Assembly: GCA_016209345.1 (NCBI GenBank)
Contig: JACQWH010000064.1
Coordinates: 1-24,177, forward strand
DNA from: Candidatus Uhrbacteria bacterium
GTDB taxonomy: Bacteria; Patescibacteriota; Patescibacteriia; JACQRZ01
Reading direction: 5' to 3'
Length of the DNA stretch: 24,177 nucleotides
The position numbers and the translations under genes are program-made. The notes under the pieces were generated by a model. The model searched no databases. It saw nothing but the letters and a program-made list of their open reading frames with translations, and was not told the origin of the DNA. Below are positions 16,066-21,882 of this stretch, one piece after another (position 1 is the stretch's first letter; the number at the start of each line of letters is the position of its first letter).

Positions 16066-17646
16066 TTATTGTATCTCAGAATACTTCTTCGTGATATAGT
16101 CGATAAAATGCCGCGCGTTCAGCTTCTCTCCGGTTGCACGCAAAATGAGCGCGTCTTGTACATAGCGTCTCCCGTGCACGTGAATGCGTGTCCGCAGCCA
16201 TTCGCGCAAGTGGTCGAATGATCCTTGCGTAATTTCTTCTTCGAGATTAAGAATATCTCTCTGCGCCGCCGCATACAGCTGAGCGGCGTACAGATTACCC
16301 AGACAATAGGTGGGAAAGTAGCCGAAATATCCGCACGACCAATGCACGTCCTGCAAGCACCCGTGCGCGTCATCAGGCACATCAATGCCAAGATAGTGCT
16401 TCACTTTTTGATTCCATACCTCCGGAATATCGTCTATTGCGATAGCCCCCTCGATAATCTCGCGCTCTATTTCGTATCGAATGATGATGTGAAGGTTGTA
16501 GGTCACCTCGTCGGCTTCGGTGCGAATCAAAGATGGCTCAACGCGATTGAGATGGCGATAAAACTGTTCAAATGAAATATCGGCAAAGGGCTTTGGGAAT
16601 GCGCTCTGCAGGCGGGGATAGAGCGGCGTCCAGAACGCGCGGCTCTTACCGACATGATTTTCCCATAACCGCGACTGCGATTCATGAATACCGAGAGAAA
16701 GCGACTCGCCCAATGGCGTACCAAAGTGTTCCGCGGACAATCCGAGATCATAGAACGCGTGTCCGGCTTCATGAATAGAACTCCCGATTGAAAAAAATAC
16801 ATTATCCCGATCGTACCGTGTCGTGATGCGTACGTCGCCCGCATGAAACCCTTGAGTAAAGGGGTGCGCCGTCTGATCAAGCCGTCCTCGATCAAATGGA
16901 AATCCCATCCGCGCAAGCATTTCTTTACAAAACATTTCTTGCGCCATAGGATCAAAGTCGCCGTGTGTCATCCCGAGCGAAGTAATGTCATCCCGAGTAC
17001 CCCCGAGGGACGAGGGATCTGCGACGCCGGCATACTGCTCCTTTATGCAGGCAATAAACGGAACTAAAAATTTCTTCACTTCTTCAAACATCGGCTCGTA
17101 ATCGGCAATTGTCGCATCCGGTTCAAACCCGTCAAGCAGGGCATTATATGGCGACTCTTCGTATCCGTAATACTCGGCCTCTTGTCGTTTCAGTTCGATG
17201 ATTTTTTTCAAGGTTGGTGAAAAAATGGAAAAATCGGATGTCGCTCGCGCCCGGACCCACGGAGCGTGCGCATCAGATGTCACCTGCGCAAGTTCGGCGA
17301 CAAATGCTTTTGGCAATTTTTTCTGCCGCGAAAAATCGCGCCATACCTCGCGCACGACACACGCCATCTCCTCAGAAAAAATAGGGTCTGGCTCAATTTC
17401 CGAAGGAATTTGTGCCTGACCCCATTTTTTCATTGCATCATTCAATTCGGTAATCAATTTTTCAAATTCCGGGGACGTAAACTTTTCATGGCACAACGCG
17501 CTCATCACCGAGATCGTCTTCCCGCGCATCTCAGCGCCCCGCTCGGGCATGTACGTCTCAAGATCCCAATGCAGAAGTGCTGTTGCAGATGAGATGTGGG
17601 TCAGCTCGACAAGTATATTTTTTAATTGTTCAAATTTTGTTGTCAT
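16066..17646 (-). CDS. M32-family metallocarboxypeptidase (Taq carboxypeptidase type)
   Basis: The product is 526 aa. It is a zinc carboxypeptidase that removes C-terminal residues, probably cytosolic. The zinc site is HEAGH (292-296) with the third ligand in HESQSRLWENHVG (about 322). Other family blocks are DVRITTRYD, EADEVTYNLHIIIRYEIE, LGIDVPDDAHGCLQDVHWSCG and YFPTYCLGNLYAAQL. Compared with B. subtilis YpwA it carries two extra loops, both made of palindromic-repeat DNA: residues about 72-91 (17376-17430) and about 206-227 (16967-17031). Both lie before the catalytic region, so activity is probably kept. It starts 8 nt after the nucleotidyltransferase stop; same transcript. Confidence 0.93.
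   Translation of the reverse strand: MTTKFEQLKNILVELTHISSATALLHWDLETYMPERGAEMRGKTISVMSALCHEKFTSPEFEKLITELNDAMKKWGQAQIPSEIEPDPIFSEEMACVVREVWRDFSRQKKLPKAFVAELAQVTSDAHAPWVRARATSDFSIFSPTLKKIIELKRQEAEYYGYEESPYNALLDGFEPDATIADYEPMFEEVKKFLVPFIACIKEQYAGVADPSSLGGTRDDITSLGMTHGDFDPMAQEMFCKEMLARMGFPFDRGRLDQTAHPFTQGFHAGDVRITTRYDRDNVFFSIGSSIHEAGHAFYDLGLSAEHFGTPLGESLSLGIHESQSRLWENHVGKSRAFWTPLYPRLQSAFPKPFADISFEQFYRHLNRVEPSLIRTEADEVTYNLHIIIRYEIEREIIEGAIAIDDIPEVWNQKVKHYLGIDVPDDAHGCLQDVHWSCGYFGYFPTYCLGNLYAAQLYAAAQRDILNLEEEITQGSFDHLREWLRTRIHVHGRRYVQDALILRATGEKLNARHFIDYITKKYSEIQ
16967..17020 (-). repeat. GTCATCCCGAG-type repeat embedded in the M32 gene
   Basis: GTCATCCCGAGCGAAG followed by a second GTCATCCCGAG and a CCCCGAGGGACGAGGGATCT tail is read in frame as DPSSLGGTRDDITSLGMTH. 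This is a widespread bacterial intergenic palindrome type, from memory. It lengthens a loop by about 15 residues. Confidence 0.75.
17376..17430 (-). repeat. REP-like palindrome embedded in the M32 gene
   Basis: It shares most positions over 55 bp with the intergenic element at 23278-23338 (GGCTCAAT, TCCG, AAGGAAT, TGTGCCTGACCCCATTTTTT in the same order). It encodes MKKWGQAQIPSEIEPDPIFS in frame near the N-terminus of the peptidase. Confidence 0.85.
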
Positions 17647-17654
17647 GTGATTGT

Positions 17655-18410
17655 TTAATCATCCCGCGGCAATGATTCGCCGATGTAATACCTACACGCT
17701 TCCGCAAATGTTTTGGGAAATTGTTTTGCCAGCTCCTTTGTCATCGCCTCATCATTGTGTAAAAGGCGTTCCCGATAAATGTTCTCCCCATAAATCTTAT
17801 TCCATATTCTCTGCCGCGCGCTTTCTGACCGTCGTGCAAGTCCTTTGAGAAGCGCGGCGCGGTATTTTTTCAAACCCCCACCAACATCAAGATAAAACAA
17901 CCCCAACATCGCCCCCTCACTGAGAGTGTCGGGTCCCTGCAAATACGAACTCATCGGATAGGCGTAGACAATCACATGGCTCGTGTTCGCAAGATTAAAT
18001 GATAGCTCACCGCTTTTCATGCGCTCGACCATCAAATTCCGAATGAATCCTTGAAATGCTTGGGACATAATATCGGCGTCGAATACGCTTCTTTGCATCT
18101 CTTTCATGGCACCCTTCCAGAAAAAATTATTGGGATATTTCTTCGAAAGTTCGGTAAAGTGCTCTGCTAAATCATTTCCATCAATATACACATAGAGGTC
18201 AATATCGGCACCGGGCGCGTTTTCTTCGGTGAGCTACTTTCCCTTACTGAGAGAGCCAAAAAGCGAAAGTCCAAGCGAGTGTACCATCGGCGTAAGCTCA
18301 TGATAAATCCCGTGCAGAACTTTCAGCCGATGTTGGGACAATTCATCGCGAGAAATATCATACCGTTTCGTTGGGTGGGGAGTGTACGAAATGTTATCCG
18401 GATCGCGCAT
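17655..18410 (-). pseudogene. Nucleotidyltransferase interrupted by one in-frame TAG
   Basis: One frame runs from ATG 18410 to the stop at 17655, broken by TAG at 18234-18236. Joining both sides gives SLFGSLSKGK-stop-LTEENAPGADIDLYVYID, which is the GS...DxD core of the nucleotidyltransferase superfamily (polymerase beta / kanamycin-nucleotidyltransferase type). The stop falls between the GS and the DxD residues, so a truncated product would be dead. The downstream half (to 17655, about 190 aa) stays fully open, suggesting a recent nonsense change, suppression, or a sequencing error. TAG is a normal stop elsewhere here (polA, rmlA). Its frame extends upstream into tRNA-Pro, so ATG 18410 is the first start outside the tRNA. 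Function unknown. Confidence 0.75.
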
Positions 18411-18438
18411 ACGTTTTGAAAAATCTGAATATCGCTTT

Positions 18439-18512
18439 TGGTCGGGCTGCTGGGAATCGGACCCAGTCATCTTGGTCCCAAACCAAGCGTACTACCGGTA
18501 TACGACAGCCCG
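18439..18512 (-). tRNA. tRNA-Pro (UGG)
   Basis: The acceptor is CGGGCTG/CAGCCCG (C1-G72, typical of Pro), followed by A and an encoded CCA. The anticodon arm CTTGG-TTTGGGA-CCAAG gives UGG, and the T-arm is CTGGG-TCCGATT-CCCAG. Its 5' 21 nt overlap the end of the HNH gene on the same strand. Confidence 0.95.
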
Positions 18513-18896
18513 ATTATTTAAATGTTGCTCTCTCGTTTCTGCATGATGAATTCGATGGCAATTAGCACAGAAAATTTCACATTTTTTTACTTCCTTCTTA
18601 ATACGTTCAATACCCACCGAACGACGAAAACCTCCTATAGTGAATAACTTAGATTTCTCATCCTTATGATGAAAATCAAGAACTCTATCATCGGTAGCGC
18701 CACACCTCTTGCATCCATGTTGCATCTTATAGTCGTTTAACCATTTGTGATACCTTTGGATAAGGATCTGCTTTGTTTCTCGATAACAATGGCAACACTT
18801 CCGTCGGCGATAGATCTTCTTTTTTGTTGTTAGCGCAACGCCGAACGAACTTTCAGGATACCGTTTGTGACAATACAGACATTGTTTTGTTTTCAT
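18492..18896 (-). CDS. HNH endonuclease, zinc-ribbon type
   Basis: The product is 134 aa from ATG 18896. Cys pairs are C6/C9, C34-C37, C62/C65 (GCKRCG) and C110/C113 (FCANCHRIHH). The HNH core is VLDFHHKDEKS (H76/H77) followed by CEIFCANCHRIHH, the usual phage or homing-type HNH layout. The gene is more AT-rich than its neighbours and sits alone against a tRNA gene, suggesting transfer. Its last residues RAVVYR and stop TAG lie inside tRNA-Pro (18492-18512). The promoter TTGCAA-16-TACACT ends 6 nt before the ATG, so the mRNA should be leaderless; the earlier in-frame ATG (18980) lies upstream of this promoter and is rejected. Confidence 0.82.
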   Translation of the reverse strand: MKTKQCLYCHKRYPESSFGVALTTKKKIYRRRKCCHCYRETKQILIQRYHKWLNDYKMQHGCKRCGATDDRVLDFHHKDEKSKLFTIGGFRRSVGIERIKKEVKKCEIFCANCHRIHHAETREQHLNNRAVVYR

Positions 18897-18902
18897 GTAT
18901 AC

Positions 18903-18930
18903 AGTGTAATGCATTTTGGATATTTTGCAA
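18903..18930 (-). promoter_or_regulatory. Leaderless promoter of the HNH, tRNA-Pro unit
   Basis: TTGCAA (18925-18930), a 16-bp spacer and TACACT (18903-18908) on the minus strand. Six bases separate the -10 box from ATG 18896. It may also supply tRNA-Pro and the genes after it. Confidence 0.65.
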
Positions 18931-19005
18931 TACTCCCAAAGCAGGTGTACCATTGACATGCCACAGACCGTACGGTGCATCTATCCTAAAGGATTAATCG
19001 CATAC

Positions 19006-19035
19006 TTGCAACCACCCACATTCTTTGCTTAAATA
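19006..19035 (+). promoter_or_regulatory. Possible rmlA promoter
   Basis: TTGCAA (19006-19011), 18 bp, then TAAATA (19030-19035). The -10 is weak. The predicted leader is about 40 nt and lacks a ribosome binding site. Confidence 0.35.
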
Positions 19036-19082
19036 CTCCTGCAGAAACTAACCCCTCTTCCCTACACCCTAATCCCTAGTAT

Positions 19083-19994
19083 ATGAAAGGCATTATCCTC
19101 GCCGGCGGCAGCGGCACGCGCCTGTATCCCATTACGCGCAGCGTGTGCAAACAACTTCTTCCGATCTACGACAAACCGATGATTTACTATCCATTGTCGG
19201 TACTGATGCTTGCCGGCATTCGCGAAATCCTCATCATCTCCACGCCGCAGGACTTGCCGCATTTCAAAGAAATGTTTGGCGATGGCTCGCAACTCGGCTT
19301 ACAATTTTCATATAAGGAACAACCGTTGCCCAACGGACTTGCCGAGGCGTTCATCATCGGTGAAGAGTTCATCGGCACCGACTCGGTCTGCCTTATTTTG
19401 GGCGACAACATTTTCTTCGGCCATGGCCTTGTCGACATATTAAAAAAATCCGTCCATGACGTGGAAACGACGGGCGGTGCGACAATCTTTGGATACTATG
19501 TCAACGATCCCGAGCGCTATGGTGTTGTTGAGTTTGACAGTAATGGAGCTGTTCTGTCCGTAGAAGAAAAACCAAAAACCCCAAAATCAAACTACGCCCT
19601 CACCGGCCTCTATTTTTACGACAACGCAATTGTGAGGATCGCAAAGACCATACAGCCCTCTGCGCGGGGAGAGCTTGAAATTACCGACGTGAACAAAGCA
19701 TATCTGGAAAACAAAAAACTTCGTGTTGAACTCTTGGGCAGGGGGTACGCGTGGTTGGATACCGGCACGCATGAATCGCTCCTTGAGGCGGGAGAGTTTG
19801 TAGCGCTTGTCGAGAAGCGGCAGGGCCTCAAAATCTCATGTATCGAAGAAATCGCATATAAAAGGGGGTATATCACAAAAGAGGTGCTCCTCAAGGCGGC
19901 CGAAGACCATAGTAAAAACGGATATGGCGCCTATCTCAAAAAAATCGCCGACCATGCGCGAGTGAATGGACAAGTTCCCGAGCCCGAGGAGTAG
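19083..19994 (+). CDS. rmlA: Glucose-1-phosphate thymidylyltransferase
   Basis: The product is 303 aa. It makes dTDP-glucose from dTTP and glucose-1-phosphate, the first step to dTDP-rhamnose and other dTDP-sugars for surface glycans. Signatures are GGSGTRLYPIT (8-18), PMIYYPLSVLMLAGI, LGDNIFFGHG with metal-binding Asp 108, VEEKPKTPKSNYA (160-172), RGELEITDVN (195-204) and WLDTGTHESLLEA (D226). All catalytic elements are present and the length is normal. rmlB/C/D are not in the window. Together with the O-antigen-ligase-like protein it points to surface polysaccharide synthesis. It ends in TAG. Confidence 0.96.
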   Translation: MKGIILAGGSGTRLYPITRSVCKQLLPIYDKPMIYYPLSVLMLAGIREILIISTPQDLPHFKEMFGDGSQLGLQFSYKEQPLPNGLAEAFIIGEEFIGTDSVCLILGDNIFFGHGLVDILKKSVHDVETTGGATIFGYYVNDPERYGVVEFDSNGAVLSVEEKPKTPKSNYALTGLYFYDNAIVRIAKTIQPSARGELEITDVNKAYLENKKLRVELLGRGYAWLDTGTHESLLEAGEFVALVEKRQGLKISCIEEIAYKRGYITKEVLLKAAEDHSKNGYGAYLKKIADHARVNGQVPEPEE

Positions 19995-19998
19995 GGGC

Positions 19999-20027
19999 TT
20001 GAAAATAGGGGAGAAATATGGTATGAT
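19999..20027 (+). promoter_or_regulatory. tRNA-Ile promoter
   Basis: TTGAAA (19999-20004), a 17-bp spacer and TATGAT (20022-20027). The predicted start is near 20034, about 60 nt before the tRNA. Confidence 0.65.
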
Positions 20028-20095
20028 TATGTCAGGTATGCCCCCTGCATGCTAGGTTTGGTTTTATTGTTAAGGTAATTGGTGAGGGTCAATAA

Positions 20096-20172
20096 GGGCA
20101 CGTAGCTCAGTTGGTTAGAGCACTTCACTGATAATGAAGAGGTCGGAGGTTCGAGTCCCCCCGTGCCCACCA
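20096..20172 (+). tRNA. tRNA-Ile (GAU)
   Basis: The acceptor is GGGCACG/CGTGCCC with A73 and encoded CCA. The anticodon arm CTTCA-CTGATAA-TGAAG gives GAU. The T-stem is GGAGG against CCCCC, with an A51-C63 mismatch exactly where the repeated 3' segment begins (20152). This suggests the 3' half was supplied by the adjoining element. Confidence 0.95.
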
Positions 20173-20355
20173 AAAGACGTCGCTACAAGCGGCGTTTTTT
20201 GATTGGGCCGGAGCAACAGAACTGCTTCTGTTGCGTGGGGACGAGAAGACCGCAGCGATGTTCTGTCAGCAGACAGAACCACGAGGGGCGGCCGGCGAGA
20301 AATTTCCTGCAGGAAATTTACTTGTCGGCGAGTCCCCCCGTGCCCACCAAAAGAC
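20173..20355 (+). mobile_element. tRNA-Ile-associated miniature element with duplicated tRNA 3' end
   Basis: The last 21 nt of tRNA-Ile plus 6 more (20152-20178) recur exactly at 20329-20355 (27 bp, offset 177). Between them lie a terminator hairpin (20178-20200), hairpin 1 GCAACAGAA-CTGC-TTCTGTTGC (20213-20234), a linker with GACGAGAAGACCGCAG, hairpin 2 TTCTGTC-AGCA-GACAGAA (20261-20278), CCACGAGGGGC, hairpin 3 AAATTTCC-TGCA-GGAAATTT (20300-20319) and TTGTCGG leading into the second tRNA end. Order and constant segments match the tRNA-Leu element, and stem bases change in compensating pairs. No recombinase is encoded, so any movement would be in trans. Reading frames crossing it are spurious. 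Confidence 0.75.
20178..20200 (+). terminator. Terminator after tRNA-Ile
   Basis: CGTCGC-TACAA-GCGGCG followed by TTTTTT. It lies between the tRNA and the body of the miniature element, so most transcripts should stop before hairpin 1. Confidence 0.8.
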
Positions 20356-20368
20356 ACCACATTCGCAC

Positions 20369-20396
20369 TTATGTTAATTTTTCAACACGATAAAAT
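20369..20396 (+). promoter_or_regulatory. Weak promoter before the structured region
   Basis: TTATGT, a 16-bp spacer and TAAAAT (20391-20396). It would start transcription near 20402, at the first stem of the candidate ncRNA. Confidence 0.35.
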
Positions 20397-20401
20397 TACA
20401 C

Positions 20402-20725
20402 GAGAGGCGGCGATGCGACGGTCGCCTCATTCAAAATCCTCTGTCGCACAGAAAGGGGCTGTATGGTAGGGAAGAGCAGTCGATTTGCTACGACCTATCA
20501 GTGGGGACCTCGGTCCCCAAAAAAGGAGGATAGAAAGGACCCTCCGCCCCCGCCACGCAATAAGACGGGCGCAACCGACGATCGTCGGCGCGCCCTGAAA
20601 CCCCGGCCCAAATAGTGGTTTCGGGCCCGGACGAGTGGCACACCACTCTCTTCGGGCCCAGCCAGTTTGACTGGTACGCGTCTCCCCGCTACAAAGTCCC
20701 GCTTGCGCGATTTTTAGCGGGGAAT
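20402..20725 (+). ncRNA. Unassigned highly structured candidate ncRNA
   Basis: About 320 nt without a credible gene but dense in strong hairpins: GGGGACC-TC-GGTCCCC (20503-20518), GGAGG/CCTCC, GGGCGC/GCGCCC around CGACGATCGTCG, GAAACC/GGTTTC (20597-20622), GAGTGG-CACA-CCACTC (20633-20648), CCAGT-TTG-ACTGG (20662-20674), and a closing CCCCGCTA/TAGCGGGG (20684-20722). G+C is well above the flanks. I checked for RNase P (no GAGGAAAGTCC in the right place), tmRNA (no tRNA-like 3' end or tag frame), SRP RNA and 6S, and found none convincing. Confidence 0.5.
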
Positions 20726-20771
20726 TTCATTACTTTCTTTGAATTATGAAACTACCAATAATGCCCCGCGT

Positions 20772-20799
20772 TGTCATTCCCGCGTAGGCGGGAATCCAG
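20772..20799. repeat. GTCATTCCCGC...GCGGGAATCCAG palindrome
   Basis: TTCCCGCG-TAG-GCGGGAA flanked by TGTCA and TCCAG. It belongs to a three-copy intergenic cluster in 20772-20995. Confidence 0.8.
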
Positions 20800-20821
20800 T
20801 CAATAAAATGATTTTTCTTGT

Positions 20822-20880
20822 GGGCTGGATCCCGGTCCCCGATCCAGTCGGGGACAGGCCCTCACGCGCAGGGATGACAG
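20822..20880. repeat. Longer inverted copy of the same palindrome family
   Basis: GGGCTGGATCCCG leads in and GGGATGACAG leads out, with a nested CCCCGA-TCCAG-TCGGGG hairpin. The orientation is opposite to 20772-20799. The GGGCTGGATCCCG start is shared with the copy inside polA. Confidence 0.75.
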
Positions 20881-20967
20881 TTTCCGTAATTCAAAGTACT
20901 TTTCAACACAACACGGTGCCGCGGGCACTTTTTTTGTATCCTGTTCATGAACAATACTCTATTTTAC

Positions 20968-20995
20968 TGGATTCCCGCTTGCGCGGGAATGACAA
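20968..20995. repeat. Third intergenic copy of the palindrome
   Basis: CTGGATTCCCGC-TT-GCGCGGGAATGACA, the reverse complement form of 20772-20799. Confidence 0.8.
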
Positions 20996-21005
20996 AGTAA
21001 TGGTA

Positions 21006-21033
21006 TTGATTTTCTAAAAAACTCATCTATACT
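21006..21033 (+). promoter_or_regulatory. Promoter upstream of small ORFs and tRNA-Phe
   Basis: TTGATT (21006-21011), a 16-bp spacer and TATACT (21028-21033). The predicted start is near 21040. Confidence 0.65.
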
Positions 21034-21053
21034 ATATCAATCCGGCGGTCGGT

Positions 21054-21134
21054 ATGCCGTCGGTGCTCAGTGAAGGACGTTCGCGCTTTTCGCTGGGCTG
21101 CATAGTCCACCTTTTTTCGGAGGAACAAAATTGA
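21054..21134 (+). CDS. Possible 26-aa upstream ORF
   Basis: ATG 21054 opens a 26-codon frame (MPSVLSEGRSRF...) whose TGA stop (21132-21134) overlaps the TTG start of the next frame, as in translational coupling. The ribosome binding site is weak (GGCGG). It may be a leader peptide or chance. Confidence 0.25.
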   Translation: MPSVLSEGRSRFSLGCIVHLFSEEQN

Positions 21135-21298
21135 GAAGTATTCGTAGCCATGAGCGGACAAGCTTGAGCGTCTTCAATGACGACCATCGTGGTCGTCGAA
21201 TGGAGAAACTCGAGCGGGTCTTCGCCCAAGTTGAAGCAAAATCCGGAAGAAGGAGGAGGAAAAACCGGGTTGCCACTAGGCGACACGTAAGAGCGTAG
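21131..21298 (+). CDS. Possible 55-aa basic protein, TTG start
   Basis: TTG 21131 has GGAGG 7 nt upstream, among the best ribosome binding sites in the window, and the frame runs to TAG 21296-21298. The product is strongly basic (RRMEKLERVFAQVEAKSG then RRRRKNR and TRRHVR), as in small ribosomal or nucleic-acid-binding proteins. I do not recognise the family. A strong promoter lies at 21006-21033. It could instead be part of a noncoding transcript. Confidence 0.4.
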   Translation: MRSIRSHERTSLSVFNDDHRGRRMEKLERVFAQVEAKSGRRRRKNRVATRRHVRA

Positions 21299-21327
21299 CA
21301 TAGTCGGAACCCACCCTTACCGCCTTT

Positions 21328-21409
21328 GAGACCCCACACCCAACGTCCGAGCAAGATCCCCACACGGGATCCGCTTCGGCATATCGCACGGGATAAGGGT
21401 TGGGGTCTC
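21328..21409 (+). other. Large imperfect inverted repeat before tRNA-Phe
   Basis: GAGACCCCACACCC (21328-21341) pairs with GGGTTGGGGTCTC (about 21397-21409) with one small bulge, enclosing GATCCC-CACAC-GGGATC. It could be an RNA domain in the tRNA-Phe leader or a terminator for the small ORF. Confidence 0.45.
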
Positions 21410-21416
21410 TTATCAC

Positions 21417-21488
21417 GCCGAGGTAGCTCAGTGGTAGAGCGAAGGACTGAAAATCCTTGCGTGGGGAGTCCGATTCTCCCCCTCGGCA
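21417..21488 (+). tRNA. tRNA-Phe (GAA)
   Basis: The acceptor is GCCGAGG/CCTCGGC, A73, no CCA. The D-arm is GCTCAGTGGTAGAGC, the anticodon arm AAGGA-CTGAAAA-TCCTT gives GAA, and the T-arm is GGGAG-TCCGATT-CTCCC. Confidence 0.95.
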
Positions 21489-21494
21489 ATGAGG

Positions 21495-21517
21495 AAACCT
21501 CCGAAAGGAGGTTTTTT
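21495..21517 (+). terminator. Terminator after tRNA-Phe
   Basis: AAACCTCC-GAAA-GGAGGTTTTTT. As after tRNA-Ile, the T run is followed by ATTG and then the miniature element. Confidence 0.92.
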
Positions 21518-21530
21518 CATTGACGTGGGA

Positions 21531-21590
21531 GCGACACAACTGCTTGTGTCGTGTGGAGAATCTCCAGACCGCAGCAGCAGACAGATATCC
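21531..21590 (+). mobile_element. Decayed miniature element after tRNA-Phe
   Basis: GCGACACAA-CTGC-TTGTGTCGT keeps hairpin 1 with the invariant CTGC loop but different, compensating stem bases (21533-21550). AGACCGCAG and AGCAGACAG follow, matching the linker and the hairpin 2 loop side of the tRNA-Ile copy. The second arm of hairpin 2, hairpin 3 and the duplicated tRNA end are missing; the toxin-antitoxin promoter begins at 21591. Confidence 0.6.
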
Positions 21591-21618
21591 TTGACACACT
21601 ATCCGCGCGCGCTATAAT
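21591..21618 (+). promoter_or_regulatory. Toxin-antitoxin promoter with nearby palindrome
   Basis: TTGACA (21591-21596) and TATAAT (21613-21618) are perfect boxes with a 16-bp spacer. AACTA...TAGTT just downstream is an imperfect inverted repeat, a plausible autoregulatory operator for the antitoxin. Confidence 0.8.
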
Positions 21619-21647
21619 TAAACTAAGCTAAGTCTAGTTCAAAATAT

Positions 21648-21878
21648 ATGCCCCTCGTGAATACTCATGAAGCAAAAACTCGCCTTTCTCAACTTCTTGA
21701 AGATGTAAAGATGGGGAAAGAAGTCATTATTGGAAAATTTGGCGTTCCGGTGGCGAGGATCGTGCCGTTCACTGTTTTGTCAAAACAGCGGCAGGGGGGA
21801 CAACTCAAGGGAACAATTTCCATCGCGAAGGACTTTGATATTCTGCCCAAAAACTTTAAAAAACACTTTACCCGCTAA
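21648..21878 (+). CDS. Phd/YefM-family antitoxin
   Basis: The product is 76 aa. The N-terminus VNTHEAKTRLSQLLEDVKMGKEVII... GVPVARIVP is the classic Phd/YefM DNA-binding fold, which binds its own promoter. The C-terminal part (GTISIAKDFDILPKNFKKHF) should wrap the toxin. It lies 4 nt before the PIN toxin gene. Confidence 0.9.
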   Translation: MPLVNTHEAKTRLSQLLEDVKMGKEVIIGKFGVPVARIVPFTVLSKQRQGGQLKGTISIAKDFDILPKNFKKHFTR

Positions 21879-21882
21879 CACT

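Noticed and set aside
18234..18236. Genome-wide recoding of TAG
   Set aside because: TAG ends polA, rmlA and the HNH gene normally; only one gene has an internal TAG.
20115..20360. Frames across the miniature elements (peptides with SLRSSRPHATEAV-like runs)
   Set aside because: They cross a tRNA and conserved hairpins; the copies are conserved as DNA/RNA stems with compensatory changes, not as protein.
20402..20725. RNase P RNA, possibly permuted (ACAGAAAGGGGCTG near the 5' end, AAAGTCCCGC near the 3' end)
   Set aside because: The two conserved-region look-alikes are in the wrong order and the intervening RNA is too short for the remaining core; likely chance.
20772..20995. CRISPR array
   Set aside because: The repeats are palindromic, differ in length and orientation and lack regular spacers; no cas genes.
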